Below are positions 50,761 to 61,157 of a DNA stretch of 64,000 nt, in pieces. This DNA is from Edaphobacter aggregans DSM 19364. GTDB lineage: Bacteria; Acidobacteriota; Terriglobia; Terriglobales; Acidobacteriaceae. Every line of letters begins with the position of its first letter. Position 1 is the stretch's first letter. The stretch spans positions 1 to 64,000 of the forward strand of contig NZ_JQKI01000024.1 in NCBI RefSeq assembly GCF_000745965.1, in the 5' to 3' direction. Below the pieces are notes generated by a model. The model was not told the origin of the DNA and ran no database searches. It saw nothing but the letters and a program-made list of their open reading frames with translations. Position numbers and translations under genes: made by a program.

Positions 50761-51453
50761 GTCCACTCCCGCAATCCCGACCCACTCGCTGGCAGAGTCC
50801 ACCAGAAAGTCCGGCTGCACCGCCTCCAGCGAATGCGGAGCCAGTCCGAACATGCACCCCAGCGACCGCGCTCCCGCAGCCCGCGCCGTCAGCACATCGT
50901 TACCCGAGTCCCCCACCATCAGGGTCTCCCCAGGAGCCACCGCCGTCTCCGTGATCGCCGAAGCCTCCGCGATCAGCGCCAGCAGCCCATGAGGGTCCGG
51001 CTTCTTCGTATGGAAGCTGTTCCCGCCGTAGTTCTGAAAGAAGTACGGCGACAGCCCGAAGTGATCGCAGATCGCCCGCGAAGGATTCACCGGCTTGTTT
51101 GTCAGCACCGCCATCAGCACCTCCGGCCGCGCCGCGCGAATCGCCGCCAGCGCCTCCATCACCCCCGGATACACATACGTGTAGTCCAGCTTATGAACCT
51201 TGTAGTACTCCAGAAAGAACCCCAGCGCCTCCGCGACAAACTCCTCATCGTGGAAGTCGCCCTCCGGATCGCCCAGCGCCCGCCGCACCAGCATCGACGC
51301 CCCATCGCCGATGTAACCAGCAATCACCGCCTCCGGAAGCTGCGGCTTCCCGAAGTGCGCAAGCATCGCATTAACCGAGTTGCAAAGATCGATCCGAGAA
51401 TCGATCAGCGTTCCATCAAGGTCGAAGACAATCAGACGGGGAGCAAAAGACAT
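50725..51453 (-). CDS. gph: HAD hydrolase, phosphoglycolate-phosphatase-like
   Basis: 242 residues. Motif I FDLDGTLIDSR, cap motif VFEDSY-type region near GYIGDGASML, motif II AVLTNKPVNPS, motif III/IV KKPDPHGLL ... MVGDSGNDVLTARAAG. This layout fits phosphoglycolate phosphatases, though related HADs cannot be excluded. The C-terminal 12 residues come from the shared ~200 bp element. Confidence 0.85.
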   Translation of the reverse strand: MSFAPRLIVFDLDGTLIDSRIDLCNSVNAMLAHFGKPQLPEAVIAGYIGDGASMLVRRALGDPEGDFHDEEFVAEALGFFLEYYKVHKLDYTYVYPGVMEALAAIRAARPEVLMAVLTNKPVNPSRAICDHFGLSPYFFQNYGGNSFHTKKPDPHGLLALIAEASAITETAVAPGETLMVGDSGNDVLTARAAGARSLGCMFGLAPHSLEAVQPDFLVDSASEWVGIAGVDSPRTLLRKVFD

Positions 51454-51482
51454 ACCTCCAGCTTACCCGCTCCCCTCGATGG

Positions 51483-51540
51483 AGTGTCATTCCGACCGAA
51501 GGCCCCGCAGGGCCGCAGCGGAGAAACCTGCTTCTCAACC
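51483..51540. repeat. Intergenic repeat (reference copy for the recQ insertions)
   Basis: GTGTCATTCCGACCGAAGG ... GCAGCGGAGAAACCTGCTTCTCAACC. It is the best-preserved match to copy 1 in recQ. Confidence 0.75.
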
Positions 51541-51559
51541 ACCGCAGCCCGCGTGGGAA

Positions 51560-53206
51560 TCACTTCTCGAAGCGCTTGAAGAAGCTCGTATCGAGATAGT
51601 GCTGCGTCGCCGGGTCATCCGCCACCGTCCGCGCCAAGTCGTAGTAATAGCTGTTGAACTGCGCCGCCGCCACCAGATTTACCGGCTGCGACAGGTCGTC
51701 CGCCGTCGAGTGATACCGCTCCGCCAGCCACCCGCGCCACGCCTTGTGCTCCGGCGACCCGGCCTCCCAGCCGAACTTGAACGCCAGCGCCGGAACCCCG
51801 GCCTGCACAAAGCTGTACTGATCTGTCCTGATGAACGAATTACGATCCGGCTCCGGATCACCCGCGACGACGATGTGGTGCTCCTCGCCCACCTTCTTCG
51901 CATCGATCTTAAGCGTCGACTGCTCCAGACCCTGCACATGCAGCTTCTTCAGCGGAAAGATCGGCATGAACATATCTAGATTCAGCACCGCCTTAATCGA
52001 GCCCTCCGGCACCGTCGGATGCCCCGCAAAATAACGCGACCCGAGCAAGCCCTTCTCCTCGGCCGTGAAGATCACAAACAGAATCGACCGCTTCGGCCGC
52101 ACCTTCGACTCGCTGAACGCCTTCGCCGTCTCGAGCACGCTCGCAACGCCCGAAGCATCGTCCATCGCGCCGTTATAGATCGTCTTGCCGTGAATCGGAA
52201 CGCCGACCCCAAGGTGATCCAGATGCGCCGAGACCACCACGTACTCGTTCTTCAGCTTCGGGTCCGAGCCCTCCAGCTTCGCCACGATATTCGGCGACTC
52301 GACCGTCGAGTGCTCGCCCACAACAGTCGCCCGCACACCCTTGTTCAGCGCAAACCGCGGCAGCGGCTTGTGCGCATCCGCCAGCGCCAGCATCTCGGCG
52401 AACGTGTGGCCCGTCCCGGCAAACAGCTTCTCCGCCTCCGCCGGATTGAAGGTCGCCGAAAACATCGCACCGCGCTCGTCCGCCAGCGCCGGATGCTTCG
52501 CCGCCACCGACGCAGCGTCAGGCGTTGCCGCCAGCCGCATCCCCGGCTGCGAAGCCCCGCTCGCGACGCGCGCCCAGCCGAAGTCCATCGACTTCGGCGT
52601 AGGAATCGAGATCGCGCCCGCCGCTCCAGCATCGCGCAGCGCCTTCACAAATGGCGCCGTCCGCGCATACGACTTCAGCGGCCCCGGCAGATCCGTCGGA
52701 CCGCCGTTGATGTACACCACAACCTTGCCCTTTAGCGAGGCCCACGGCACCTCCGCCGAGTCGAAGTCGTCATACTTCGCCTCTGGCAGATGCAAACCAT
52801 ACCCAATAAACACCAGCGGCGCATCGACCTTACCAGCCTGCGCTGCCCGCGTGCCAAGTATCGCATCCGTGCCGAGCGCCAGCGGCTCTACCTTGCCGTC
52901 GGCCACCAGACTCATCGACGACTTATCCGCCAGCACGCGCTGCACATCGAACTTCACCGCCTGATAAAACCCGCCGTTCAACCCAGCCGGCTCCATCCCA
53001 TACGACTTGAACTTATCGACCACATACGCCGCAGCCTTCAGATACTCCTCGCTCCCCGTAAGACGACCACGCATCGAGTCGTCCGCCAGGTACTGCACAT
53101 GTGCCCACCACGCCTTCCCCCGCTCCTCGTCGCTCGAGCCCGCGGCCAGCGACACGCAACTCGTCACACTTACCGCAACAACGCACATCGAGCGAAACCA
53201 CCGCAT
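51560..53206 (-). CDS. Secreted M28-family zinc peptidase with PA domain
   Basis: 548 residues from the ATG at 53206, with AGGAG 6 nt upstream. Signal peptide, a PA-type insert (LVFIGYGLHLPEAKYDDF) and the M28 metal sites: SAHLDHLG, GAMDDASG, FTAEEKGLLGSRYF, LNLDMF and YHSTADD. It cleaves amino acids from peptide N-termini outside the cytoplasm. Confidence 0.9.
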   Translation of the reverse strand: MRWFRSMCVVAVSVTSCVSLAAGSSDEERGKAWWAHVQYLADDSMRGRLTGSEEYLKAAAYVVDKFKSYGMEPAGLNGGFYQAVKFDVQRVLADKSSMSLVADGKVEPLALGTDAILGTRAAQAGKVDAPLVFIGYGLHLPEAKYDDFDSAEVPWASLKGKVVVYINGGPTDLPGPLKSYARTAPFVKALRDAGAAGAISIPTPKSMDFGWARVASGASQPGMRLAATPDAASVAAKHPALADERGAMFSATFNPAEAEKLFAGTGHTFAEMLALADAHKPLPRFALNKGVRATVVGEHSTVESPNIVAKLEGSDPKLKNEYVVVSAHLDHLGVGVPIHGKTIYNGAMDDASGVASVLETAKAFSESKVRPKRSILFVIFTAEEKGLLGSRYFAGHPTVPEGSIKAVLNLDMFMPIFPLKKLHVQGLEQSTLKIDAKKVGEEHHIVVAGDPEPDRNSFIRTDQYSFVQAGVPALAFKFGWEAGSPEHKAWRGWLAERYHSTADDLSQPVNLVAAAQFNSYYYDLARTVADDPATQHYLDTSFFKRFEK

Positions 53207-53308
53207 ACGCATCTCCTGAATCAGAATGGGATGGCTAGAATCTAGCACGCCCGCCAGCGTTTTCAGCCTTTGACCCTGCAAAAGCACCTTGCTACCCTCA
53301 TCGCACTC

Positions 53309-54535
53309 ATGATGCCGCCCAACGCCACCATCGCAAAGACCACCTGCTGCATCATCGGCGGAGGCCCAGCTGGCATCATGCTCGGCTTCCTCCTCGCCCG
53401 CTCCGGCATCGAAGTAGCCGTCCTTGAGAAGCACAACGACTTCTTCCGCGACTTTCGCGGCGACACCATCCACCCCTCGACGCTCGAGCTCATGTACGAA
53501 CTCGGCCTCCTCGACAAGTTGCTCGCCATACGTCACTCCGAGCTCCGGCGAGCCTCCATCTGCGTAGGCGATCAGATCGTAACCATGGCAGACCTGTCTC
53601 ACCTTCCCACCCATGCAAAGTTCGTCGCCCTGATGCCGCAGTGGGACTTCCTCAACTTCCTCGCCTCGGAGGCATACCAATTCCCCTCCTTCAAGCTCCG
53701 CATGGGCTGGGAGGCAACCGGACTGATGCACCATAACGGAGCCACCACCGGAGTGATTGCCAACACACCCAACGGCGCCGTGGAGATCCCCGCGACCCTC
53801 ACCGTTGGCTGCGACGGACGCCATCCCACCTCCCGCGAGGCCGCTCACCTCCCCCTCATCGAAGAAGGAGTGCCGATCGACGTGCTATGGTTTCGTCTCA
53901 GCCGAAGTCCCGATGATCCCGAAAACGGTCTAGGCTACGTCAACTACGGCCACTTCCTTGTGCTGATCAACCGGCTGGACTACTTTCAGATCGCCTTTCT
54001 TATTCCGAAGAACGGTTTCGAGAAGATGCAGCAGCAGGGACTCGAATCCTTCCAGCAGAGCATCGCGCAGGTCGTACCCTTCCTCGCCAATCGCGTCGCC
54101 GAGATCGACTCCTGGGACAAGGTCAAGCTGCTCACCGTGCAGGTCAATCGGCTCAGCCAGTGGTCCTCTCCGGGCCTGCTCTGCATCGGCGACGCCGCCC
54201 ACGCCATGTCACCCGTAGGAGGCATCGGCATCAACATCGCGCTGCAGGATGCCGTCGCGACCGCGAACCTTCTCACCGAAGCCCTGCAGTCAAACTCCCT
54301 TACGCCTCATCATCTCCAACATGTGCAGCAGTATCGCGAACGAGCCGTACACAATACGCAACGCTTCCAGGTCTTCGCGCATGGAGTTCTCAACCGTGTC
54401 CTCAATAACCCGGCCCCGGTCAAGCTTCCCTTGTCGCTGCGAATCCTCACCAGCATCCCCGGCTTCAAGTACCTCACCGCGCGCTTTATCGGCATGGGCC
54501 TGCAGCCGGAGCACATCAAAACCCGACCAGCCTAA
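53309..54535 (+). CDS. FAD-dependent monooxygenase (aromatic hydroxylase type)
   Basis: 408 residues from the ATG at 53309. FAD motifs: CCIIGGGPAGIMLGFLLARSGIEVAVLEKH, GCDGRHPTSRE (DG motif), and LLCIGDAAHAMSPVGGIGINIALQDA (GD motif). It hydroxylates an aromatic or quinoid substrate with NAD(P)H and O2. Upstream frame starts exist, but similarity begins here. Overlaps crcB by 4 bp, convergent. Confidence 0.88.
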   Translation: MMPPNATIAKTTCCIIGGGPAGIMLGFLLARSGIEVAVLEKHNDFFRDFRGDTIHPSTLELMYELGLLDKLLAIRHSELRRASICVGDQIVTMADLSHLPTHAKFVALMPQWDFLNFLASEAYQFPSFKLRMGWEATGLMHHNGATTGVIANTPNGAVEIPATLTVGCDGRHPTSREAAHLPLIEEGVPIDVLWFRLSRSPDDPENGLGYVNYGHFLVLINRLDYFQIAFLIPKNGFEKMQQQGLESFQQSIAQVVPFLANRVAEIDSWDKVKLLTVQVNRLSQWSSPGLLCIGDAAHAMSPVGGIGINIALQDAVATANLLTEALQSNSLTPHHLQHVQQYRERAVHNTQRFQVFAHGVLNRVLNNPAPVKLPLSLRILTSIPGFKYLTARFIGMGLQPEHIKTRPA

Positions 54536-54957
54536 CCCGTATACTCCTCTTCCTCCGTCTGCGCGATCACCGGCGTGTGGACGGCGCGGTCCGCAATCGC
54601 ATGCCCCATACCCACGGCCAACAGACAGAGCACGACCGAAAGGCCGATATTCAGAAGCGCCTTGCCCCACATCCCCGAGCGCATCATGTCGAAGTTCTGC
54701 AGGCTGAACGACGAGAACGTCGTAAATCCACCGCAGATCCCCACCATTACAAACATGCGAATGTTCTCGGGAACGGCAAACCGGCCTCCTGCAACCGTCA
54801 GTGTTCCGAAGAAGCCGATCACGAACGAACCCAGCACATTGATCAGCACGGTGCTCGCCGGAAAATGCATGCTCGTGGGCAGCAGATACTTCGTCAATGC
54901 GTAACGCGCCACCCCTCCGATTGCGCTCCCAAGGGCTATCCACAGATAGACTCCCAT
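54532..54957 (-). CDS. crcB: Fluoride channel CrcB (Fluc)
   Basis: 141 residues with four membrane helices. [28 protein letters not shown] and [10 protein letters not shown] are signature motifs; the Asn and Phe of these line the dual pores. It exports toxic fluoride. No fluoride riboswitch motif was recognised upstream. Confidence 0.93.
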   Translation of the reverse strand: MGVYLWIALGSAIGGVARYALTKYLLPTSMHFPASTVLINVLGSFVIGFFGTLTVAGGRFAVPENIRMFVMVGICGGFTTFSSFSLQNFDMMRSGMWGKALLNIGLSVVLCLLAVGMGHAIADRAVHTPVIAQTEEEEYTG

Positions 54958-54992
54958 CTCACCTCCCGTTCCCTCTACCGGACCCGCTCTGC

Positions 54993-55583
54993 CTAGTCCT
55001 CAAAACCACGATTCCAGCCCAGAATCACCCTCGTCTCGCGCTCCCACCCAACAACGCTCACGCTCCCCGTTCCCAACGCGAAGATGCTTCCCTTCCGCGC
55101 CTCAAGCTCAACCCACCGCGCTCCCAGAATCCGCAGAATATGCGCGTGCGCAAAGAGAGCCACTTTACCGCCCGAAGGCGCCGCCTTCAAAGCCCGCGCA
55201 ATCACCGCGTCCGCGCGTTCCCCAACATGCTCTGCGGTCTCGCCATCAATGATCGGATCCTTCCACACACTCCAGCCCGGGACCTCCGCGCGTATCTGCG
55301 CCGTGGTCTTGCCCTCATACACGCCGTAGTCCCACTCCTTCAGGTTGTCGTCCACCACCGCATGATCCCCGAAGCCTGCAATCGCGCAGGTCTCCCGAGC
55401 CCGCTGCATCGGGCTCACAAACACCGCTTCAAACTTCGTTCCCTTCAAATAATCCCGCAGCTCCTCAGCCCGTCTCCGTCCATGCTCGGTCAGCGGGATA
55501 TCCGTCCTGCTCGTATGCTGCCCGCTCAGACTCCACTCCGTCTCTCCGTGGCGAATCAGCCACAACTGCGTTCCTTCACTCAT
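54993..55583 (-). CDS. Histidine phosphatase (phosphoglycerate-mutase-like)
   Basis: 196 residues. [26 protein letters not shown] contains the catalytic His; [27 protein letters not shown] and [13 protein letters not shown] complete the active site. The substrate is unknown; sugar phosphatases of this class are common. Divergent from uvrB. Confidence 0.88.
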   Translation of the reverse strand: MSEGTQLWLIRHGETEWSLSGQHTSRTDIPLTEHGRRRAEELRDYLKGTKFEAVFVSPMQRARETCAIAGFGDHAVVDDNLKEWDYGVYEGKTTAQIRAEVPGWSVWKDPIIDGETAEHVGERADAVIARALKAAPSGGKVALFAHAHILRILGARWVELEARKGSIFALGTGSVSVVGWERETRVILGWNRGFED

Positions 55584-55622
55584 TCAGCATCCTCCGTGCC
55601 TCTTCCACTATCTTATGGGGTG

Positions 55623-57611
55623 ATGGACTTCCAACTCACCTCCACCTACAAACCGCAGGGAGACCAGCCCCGCGCCATCGGCGAGCTCGCCTCCGGCCTC
55701 AACGCCGGCGAGAAGGACCAGGTCCTGCTCGGCGTCACCGGCTCCGGCAAGACCTTCACCATGGCGAAGATCATCTCCGAGGTCAACCGGCCCGCGCTCA
55801 TCCTCGCGCACAACAAGACCCTCGCCGCCCAGCTCTACCACGAGTTCAAGCAGTTCTTCCCCCACAACGCCGTCGAGTACTTCGTCTCCTACTACGACTA
55901 CTACCAGCCCGAGGCCTACATTCCCTCCGGCGACCTCTACATCGAAAAAGAGGCCACCATCAACGAGGAGCTCGACAAGCTGCGCCTCTCCGCCACCCGC
56001 TCGCTCTTTGAGCGCCGCGACGCCATCATCGTCTCCTCCGTCTCCTGCATCTACGGCCTCGGTTCGCCCGAGGCCTACTACGGCATGCTGCTGATGCTCG
56101 AAAAGGGCCAGCGCATCAAGCGCGAAGACATCACCCGCCGTCTTGTCGAGATCCTCTACGACCGCAACGACGTCGACTTCCGCCGCGGAACCTTCCGCGT
56201 GCGCGGCGACGTCATCGAGGTTTATCCCACCTACGATGAGAACGCCTACCGCATCGAGCTCTTCGGCGATGAGATCGACTCCCTCTCCCAGATCGATCCC
56301 CTCTTCGGCTCCGTCAGGCAGAAGTACTCCCGCCTTCCCATCTACCCCAAGTCCCACTACGTCGTGCAGCCCGAGCGCAAGTCTGCCGCCATCGACTCCA
56401 TCGTCTCCGAGCTCACCGACTGGGAGGCACAGCTCGAAAAAGAAGGCCGCCTCGTCGAGTCGCAGCGCATCCACCAGCGCACGCGCTTCGACCTCGAGAT
56501 GATCAAGTCCGTCGGCTACTGCCACGGCATCGAGAACTACTCCCGCCACTTCTCCGGCCGCCTGCCCGGTGAGCCGCCGCCCACTCTGCTCGACTACTTC
56601 CCGCGCGACTACCTCATCTTCATCGACGAGTCGCACGTAACCGTCCCACAGCTCCACGGCATGTGGCACGGCGACCGTTCGCGCAAGCAGAACCTCATCG
56701 ACTACGGCTTCCGCCTGCCCTCCGCGCTCGACAACCGCCCGCTCCGCTTCGAGGAATTCGAGTCGCGCACCGGCCAGATCATCTACGTCTCCGCAACACC
56801 CGGCCCCTACGAGCTCACTAAATCCGCAGGTGTGGTTGTAGAACAGATCATCCGTCCCACCGGCCTCACCGACCCCAACGTCGAGATTCGCCCCGTCAAA
56901 GGCCAGATCGACGATCTGCTCGCCGAGATTCGCGAGCGCGCCCAGAAGAACCAGCGCGTCCTCGTCACCACGCTCACCAAGCGCATGGCCGAGGACCTCG
57001 CCGGCTACTACACCGAGGTCGGCGTGCGCTGCCGCTACATGCACTCCGAGATCGAGACCCTCGAACGCATCAAGCTCCTCCGCGACCTGCGCAAGGGCGA
57101 GTACGACGTCCTCATCGGCATCAACCTCCTGCGCGAGGGCCTCGACCTCCCCGAGGTCTCGCTCGTCGCAATCCTCGACGCCGACAAGGAAGGCTTCCTG
57201 CGCTCGCAGGGATCTTTGATCCAGACTATCGGGCGCGCCGCCCGTCACCTCGAAGGCCGCGCCATCCTCTACGCCGACAAGATGACCGAGTCCATGCAGC
57301 GCGCCATCGACGAGACCAACCGCCGCCGCGAGATTCAGGAGGTCTTCAACGAAGAGAACGGCATCACGCCGCAGTCCATCATCCGACCCACCGAGATGGC
57401 CCTCGCCGGAATCCTCAAAGCCGACTACGCCGACCTCACCGAGGAGACCGGCGACATGCCCGACTTCGCCAACCAGGAGGAGCTCGACGCCTACATCTCG
57501 AGACTCGAGTCCGACATGCGCGAGGCCGCAAAGAAATTCGAGTTTGAAAGGGCCGCCAAGCTGCGCGACACCGTCAAGGAACTCCGCACCAAGGAGTTTC
57601 TCTTCAGTTAG
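55623..57611 (+). CDS. uvrB: UvrABC excinuclease subunit B
   Basis: 662 residues. Walker [11 protein letters not shown] (37-46), the [12 protein letters not shown] beta-hairpin near 93, [10 protein letters not shown], and [30 protein letters not shown] with motif [11 protein letters not shown]. It ends in a UVR domain ([22 protein letters not shown]). It verifies DNA damage handed over by UvrA. Confidence 0.97.
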   Translation: MDFQLTSTYKPQGDQPRAIGELASGLNAGEKDQVLLGVTGSGKTFTMAKIISEVNRPALILAHNKTLAAQLYHEFKQFFPHNAVEYFVSYYDYYQPEAYIPSGDLYIEKEATINEELDKLRLSATRSLFERRDAIIVSSVSCIYGLGSPEAYYGMLLMLEKGQRIKREDITRRLVEILYDRNDVDFRRGTFRVRGDVIEVYPTYDENAYRIELFGDEIDSLSQIDPLFGSVRQKYSRLPIYPKSHYVVQPERKSAAIDSIVSELTDWEAQLEKEGRLVESQRIHQRTRFDLEMIKSVGYCHGIENYSRHFSGRLPGEPPPTLLDYFPRDYLIFIDESHVTVPQLHGMWHGDRSRKQNLIDYGFRLPSALDNRPLRFEEFESRTGQIIYVSATPGPYELTKSAGVVVEQIIRPTGLTDPNVEIRPVKGQIDDLLAEIRERAQKNQRVLVTTLTKRMAEDLAGYYTEVGVRCRYMHSEIETLERIKLLRDLRKGEYDVLIGINLLREGLDLPEVSLVAILDADKEGFLRSQGSLIQTIGRAARHLEGRAILYADKMTESMQRAIDETNRRREIQEVFNEENGITPQSIIRPTEMALAGILKADYADLTEETGDMPDFANQEELDAYISRLESDMREAAKKFEFERAAKLRDTVKELRTKEFLFS

Positions 57612-57613
57612 TG

Positions 57614-58411
57614 ATGCGAATCGCCAGCCTTCAACCCTCAGTCACGCTGACGCTCAATGCGCTCGGTCGCCTCGACACGCTCTGCGCCCACACAAAGTAT
57701 TGCGTCGAAGCATTGCCCGAGTTGGCGGCACGCAAGCTGCCGATCATCGCGGACTCTTGGACAACGACCACCGACGAAATCACCGCCGTCGCACCTGATC
57801 TCGTCATCGCCTCAGTCCCCTACCGGCTCGAATCTCTTGCCGCCATCCTCAAGACTGGATTCCCCGTCCTCGCTCTCGCACCGCACACCCTCTCCGATGT
57901 CCTTCAGGACACCCGCCTCATCGCCCGCCAGGTGGATCGCTCTGCCGAGGCGCAGGGAATGATCGAAGCCTTTGAGCACGCCGTTGCAGACTTCGAATCC
58001 GCCACCAACAATCTTCCCAGGCAAACCGTCTACTGCGAGGAGTGGGGCAAGCCTCTCATCCACTCTCAACCGTGGATCGCGGAACTGATAGGCGCCTGCG
58101 GCGGCACCTTCGTCGGAACACCCGGCATCCAAACGACTCCAGAGACCATCGCTGCATTCGACCCTGATATTCTTCTCTTCGCGTGGTGCGGGGCTGGAGA
58201 CCGTGTTCCGCTCGACCGTGTCGTTGTGCAGCGCGGCTGGCAACATCTCACCGCCGTTCGCAACCGCCGCGTCTACTGCATTCCTGACGAGTACCTGAAC
58301 ACGCCTGCCATTCCATCGCTGACACAGGGCCTCGCGCACCTCGCGAGCGCCATTCACCCTCAGCACTTCCCCGAACCATCCCGCCTCGTCACCCTCGGTA
58401 CTACAGTGTGA
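57614..58411 (+). CDS. BtuF-like cobalamin/iron-siderophore binding-domain protein
   Basis: 265 residues from the ATG at 57614, 2 bp after the uvrB stop. Periplasmic-binding class III pattern: RIASLQPSVTLTLNALGRLDTLCAHTKYC, APDLVIASVPYRLESLAAIL, VYCEEWGKPLIHSQPWIAELIGACGG, DPDILLFAWCGAG. Yet it has no signal peptide and no transporter genes nearby. It may be a cytosolic relative with a different role. Confidence 0.75.
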   Translation: MRIASLQPSVTLTLNALGRLDTLCAHTKYCVEALPELAARKLPIIADSWTTTTDEITAVAPDLVIASVPYRLESLAAILKTGFPVLALAPHTLSDVLQDTRLIARQVDRSAEAQGMIEAFEHAVADFESATNNLPRQTVYCEEWGKPLIHSQPWIAELIGACGGTFVGTPGIQTTPETIAAFDPDILLFAWCGAGDRVPLDRVVVQRGWQHLTAVRNRRVYCIPDEYLNTPAIPSLTQGLAHLASAIHPQHFPEPSRLVTLGTTV

Positions 58412-58425
58412 CCACAGGAGCCAAA

Positions 58426-58815
58426 ATGCCAACCGCCAATGGCATCATCACCCACCCCAGCCCTTACACCGTCTCCGAGACCCTCGACCGCCTCGAAGCC
58501 ATTCTCCGTTCGAAGAACGTTGCTGTCTTCGCGCGGGTCGACCACAGCGGCGAAGCCGAGAAGGCCGGCCTGCACATGCCACCCACACAACTTCTCATCT
58601 TCGGCAATCCGAAGGGTGGAACCCCAATCATGCTTGCCAACCCGCTCTCCGCGATCGAACTTCCACTCAAGGCTCTCGCATGGCAGGACAACGAAGGCAA
58701 GGTCTGGCTAAGTTACAACTCCCCCGAATATCTTCAAAACCGCTTCAATCTGTCTGCCGAAACCCTCACGCCCATCGCCAGCATCTCCGCGCTCCTGCAA
58801 CAAGCCATCGCGTGA
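58426..58815 (+). CDS. DUF302 domain protein
   Basis: 129 residues from the ATG at 58426 with CAGGAG upstream. DUF302 core: SETLDRLEAILRSKNVAVFARVDHSGEAEKAGLHMPPTQLLIFGNPKGGTPIM and WLSYNSPEYL. Its molecular role is not known. It probably shares a message with the BtuF-like gene. Confidence 0.85.
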   Translation: MPTANGIITHPSPYTVSETLDRLEAILRSKNVAVFARVDHSGEAEKAGLHMPPTQLLIFGNPKGGTPIMLANPLSAIELPLKALAWQDNEGKVWLSYNSPEYLQNRFNLSAETLTPIASISALLQQAIA

Positions 58816-58822
58816 GGTCGCA

Positions 58823-59410
58823 TCACCACCCGATCCCATACCGCTTCAGGATCTGCTCCATCTCCTCCCGATTCTCTATCACCGTCTTGTACAACTCCGT
58901 GTAGTGGTCTCCTTCTTTGAACTTCATCACTGCCAGCGCCCGCTTTTCCCCGACCAGGTCCTCCATCGCCTGCCACTCCAACATCAAGTCCGGCAGATGC
59001 AGGTATGTGTCTTGTTCTCCAAACCCTCCCTGCGGATAGGTCGTCGGAAGCCCCGGAAACGCCCTCTTCAGATCGTCAAACAACGCTCGCACCTGTTGCT
59101 GATGCTTTCCCAGCACCCAATGTCCCTGCTCATGCACATACTGCGACAGGGCCAGGTCATCGTCATCCATAAACCGCCCATTCAGCGTCAGCACCGGCTT
59201 TGAATGCGCCATGCCGCCCTGTTCAATCGCGATCTCCGTTGTCAGCGTGTACTTCGTCAGGTCGTACTTCTCCGCCAGCCGCTCAATCTGCATCTCTTTC
59301 CGCATCTCCAGCGGGTTATTGTGAACCAGATGCAGATTCAGCTTCGGCGACTTTGCCTCCACCATCGTCGCAAACACGAACATTGCTACCGCCGGCAACT
59401 TCTTCGTCAT
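58823..59410 (-). CDS. Secreted protein with HEQGH motif
   Basis: 195 residues from the ATG at 59410, preceded by GAGAGGGAAAG. A hydrophobic N-terminus suggests export. QYVHEQGHWVLGKHQQQ has HExxH spacing as in zinc peptidases, here flanked by LTLNGRFMDDDDLALS. The rest matches no named family for me. Confidence 0.65.
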   Translation of the reverse strand: MTKKLPAVAMFVFATMVEAKSPKLNLHLVHNNPLEMRKEMQIERLAEKYDLTKYTLTTEIAIEQGGMAHSKPVLTLNGRFMDDDDLALSQYVHEQGHWVLGKHQQQVRALFDDLKRAFPGLPTTYPQGGFGEQDTYLHLPDLMLEWQAMEDLVGEKRALAVMKFKEGDHYTELYKTVIENREEMEQILKRYGIGW

Positions 59411-59495
59411 TCGGACTTTCCCTCTCCCGCATAGTCTCAGGCTCGAACCGCTGCAACGGAACAATAATTTTCAGCCGCCTGATACCCTCATCTGC

Positions 59496-60134
59496 GTGAA
59501 GCTCCTTCAACGAACGCTTTTTGCCCTGGTCCTCATCGCCTTCACCCTTGCCCTCATCGTCTACGGCAACTACATCACTCTTCCCACCCACAACACTGCA
59601 GCCACGCACTTCGACACCATCATTGTCCTCGGCACGCCATCGCGGCTCGATGGCACCCCCTCGCCCGAGCAGCGCGAACGAGCCCTCGAAGGCGTGCGCG
59701 AGTACAAGGCCGGCGTCGCCCCACACATCATCATGACCGGCGGCCCCGCACACAATCACTTCGTCGAGGCCCACACGATGGGGCAGCTCGCCGCCTCGCA
59801 AGGAGTCCCCCCGGCAGACATCTTCGAAGAGGGCCAGGCGCAGAACACCATCCAGAACATCTATTACTCTTCGCAGATCATGCATCAGCACGGCTGGTCC
59901 TCGGCCGAGGTCGTCAGCTCGCCCTACCACCTCGGCCGCACCTCGCTCATCCTCAACACTCACGACCTGCACCAGCCTGCGCTCTCCATCGACTGGCATA
60001 CCCACCCCTCGCTCTGGCCGCCGGAGTACACCATCTATCACAAGGTCGTCCTGTACTCCGTCGAAGCCTGGCGCTGCCTTCAGCTCCGCGTGCAGGGCTT
60101 CCCGTCGTCGCGCTTTCTTCCCGCAACTAGCTGA
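59496..60134 (+). CDS. YdcF/SanA-like DUF218 membrane protein
   Basis: 212 residues from the GTG at 59496. One N-terminal membrane helix, then the DUF218 pattern TIIVLGTPSRLDGTPSPEQRERALEG, HIIMTGGPAHNH, EAHTMGQLAASQGVPPADIFEEGQAQNTIQN and VVSSPYHLGRT. It is thought to act in envelope biogenesis. TACCCT lies 7 nt before the GTG. Confidence 0.85.
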   Translation: MKLLQRTLFALVLIAFTLALIVYGNYITLPTHNTAATHFDTIIVLGTPSRLDGTPSPEQRERALEGVREYKAGVAPHIIMTGGPAHNHFVEAHTMGQLAASQGVPPADIFEEGQAQNTIQNIYYSSQIMHQHGWSSAEVVSSPYHLGRTSLILNTHDLHQPALSIDWHTHPSLWPPEYTIYHKVVLYSVEAWRCLQLRVQGFPSSRFLPATS

Positions 60135-60309
60135 CCGCCTCTGCGTAGCGCACCTCAAACCTGCGCTTCAGTCGCAGGAACGGCTGCTCATCAAGCGATA
60201 GCTCGCCACCGCGATCCAGTCGAGCACAGCAGAATCAGCGAAAGGCTCACCCGCCGAGCCATGCCACGAATGGTACCCTTCCTCCAGCGTCATCCCAGGA
60301 GAAGCTCTC

Positions 60310-61074
60310 TTGATCATCTTCGCCGACGAATACGTCACGCTCGACACTCCCAGCGGTCCCATGCGCACGCACATCGCGCGACCCGCCGCGCCCGGCCGCT
60401 ATCCCGCCATCCTCTTCTACTCGGAGATCTTTCAGATCACCGGTCCCATCCGGCGCATGATGGCAATGCTCGCCGGACACGGCTACGTCGTTGCCGCCCC
60501 GGAGATCTACCACGAGTTCGAGCCCGCCGGCACCGTACTCTCTTACGATCAGGCCGGATCCGACCGCGGCAACGCCCTCAAGACCACCAAGTCCGTCGAG
60601 TCCTTCGACGCCGACACCCGCGCCATCATTGATCATCTCCGTTCGCGCTCTGACTGCACAGGCCGTATCGGCGCCATGGGAATCTGCATCGGCGGCCACC
60701 TCGCCTTCCGTGCCGCCATGAGCCCCGAGGTCCTCGCCACCGCCTGCTTCTACGCCACCGACCTGCACAAGCACAGCCTCGGCAAGGGCATGGCAGACGA
60801 CTCTCTCGAACGCGCCGCCGACATCTGCGGCGAACTCGTCATGATTTGGGGCCGGCAGGATCCGCATATCCCGCTCGAAGGCCGCCTGAAGGTTCTCGCC
60901 CGCCTCAACGAACTCGGCACGCGCCTCAGCTGGCACGAGGTCAACGGAGCTCACGCCTTCATGCGCGACGAAGGTCCGCGCTACGACCCCGAACTCGCAC
61001 TTCTGCTCTACCGCGTCGTTCTTGATCTCTTCCATCGCAAGCTGGGCGAGGGCGACCTCCCCTCGGCATCGTAA
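60310..61074 (+). CDS. Dienelactone hydrolase family protein
   Basis: 254 residues from the TTG at 60310 with AGGAGAAG upstream. Alpha/beta-hydrolase with the Cys nucleophile of GAMGICIGGHLA near 120, Asp in GRQDPHIP and His in NGAHAF. It hydrolyses lactones or esters in the cytoplasm. Confidence 0.88.
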   Translation: MIIFADEYVTLDTPSGPMRTHIARPAAPGRYPAILFYSEIFQITGPIRRMMAMLAGHGYVVAAPEIYHEFEPAGTVLSYDQAGSDRGNALKTTKSVESFDADTRAIIDHLRSRSDCTGRIGAMGICIGGHLAFRAAMSPEVLATACFYATDLHKHSLGKGMADDSLERAADICGELVMIWGRQDPHIPLEGRLKVLARLNELGTRLSWHEVNGAHAFMRDEGPRYDPELALLLYRVVLDLFHRKLGEGDLPSAS

Positions 61075-61157
61075 GAACCGGCTGAAAGCAGCGCGAGCAA
61101 GCACTCTCCCGCCCCGCAACCGAGGCAGACACCGTCATTTTCATTTACAGTGAAAAG

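Noticed and set aside
60135..60309. Minus-strand pieces between ydcF and the dienelactone hydrolase (MTLEEGYHSWHGSAGEPFAD..., and LDEQPFLRLKRRFEV in another frame)
   Set aside because: The two pieces look protein-like but lie in different frames and lack a clear start; possibly a decayed gene end, not supported enough to annotate.
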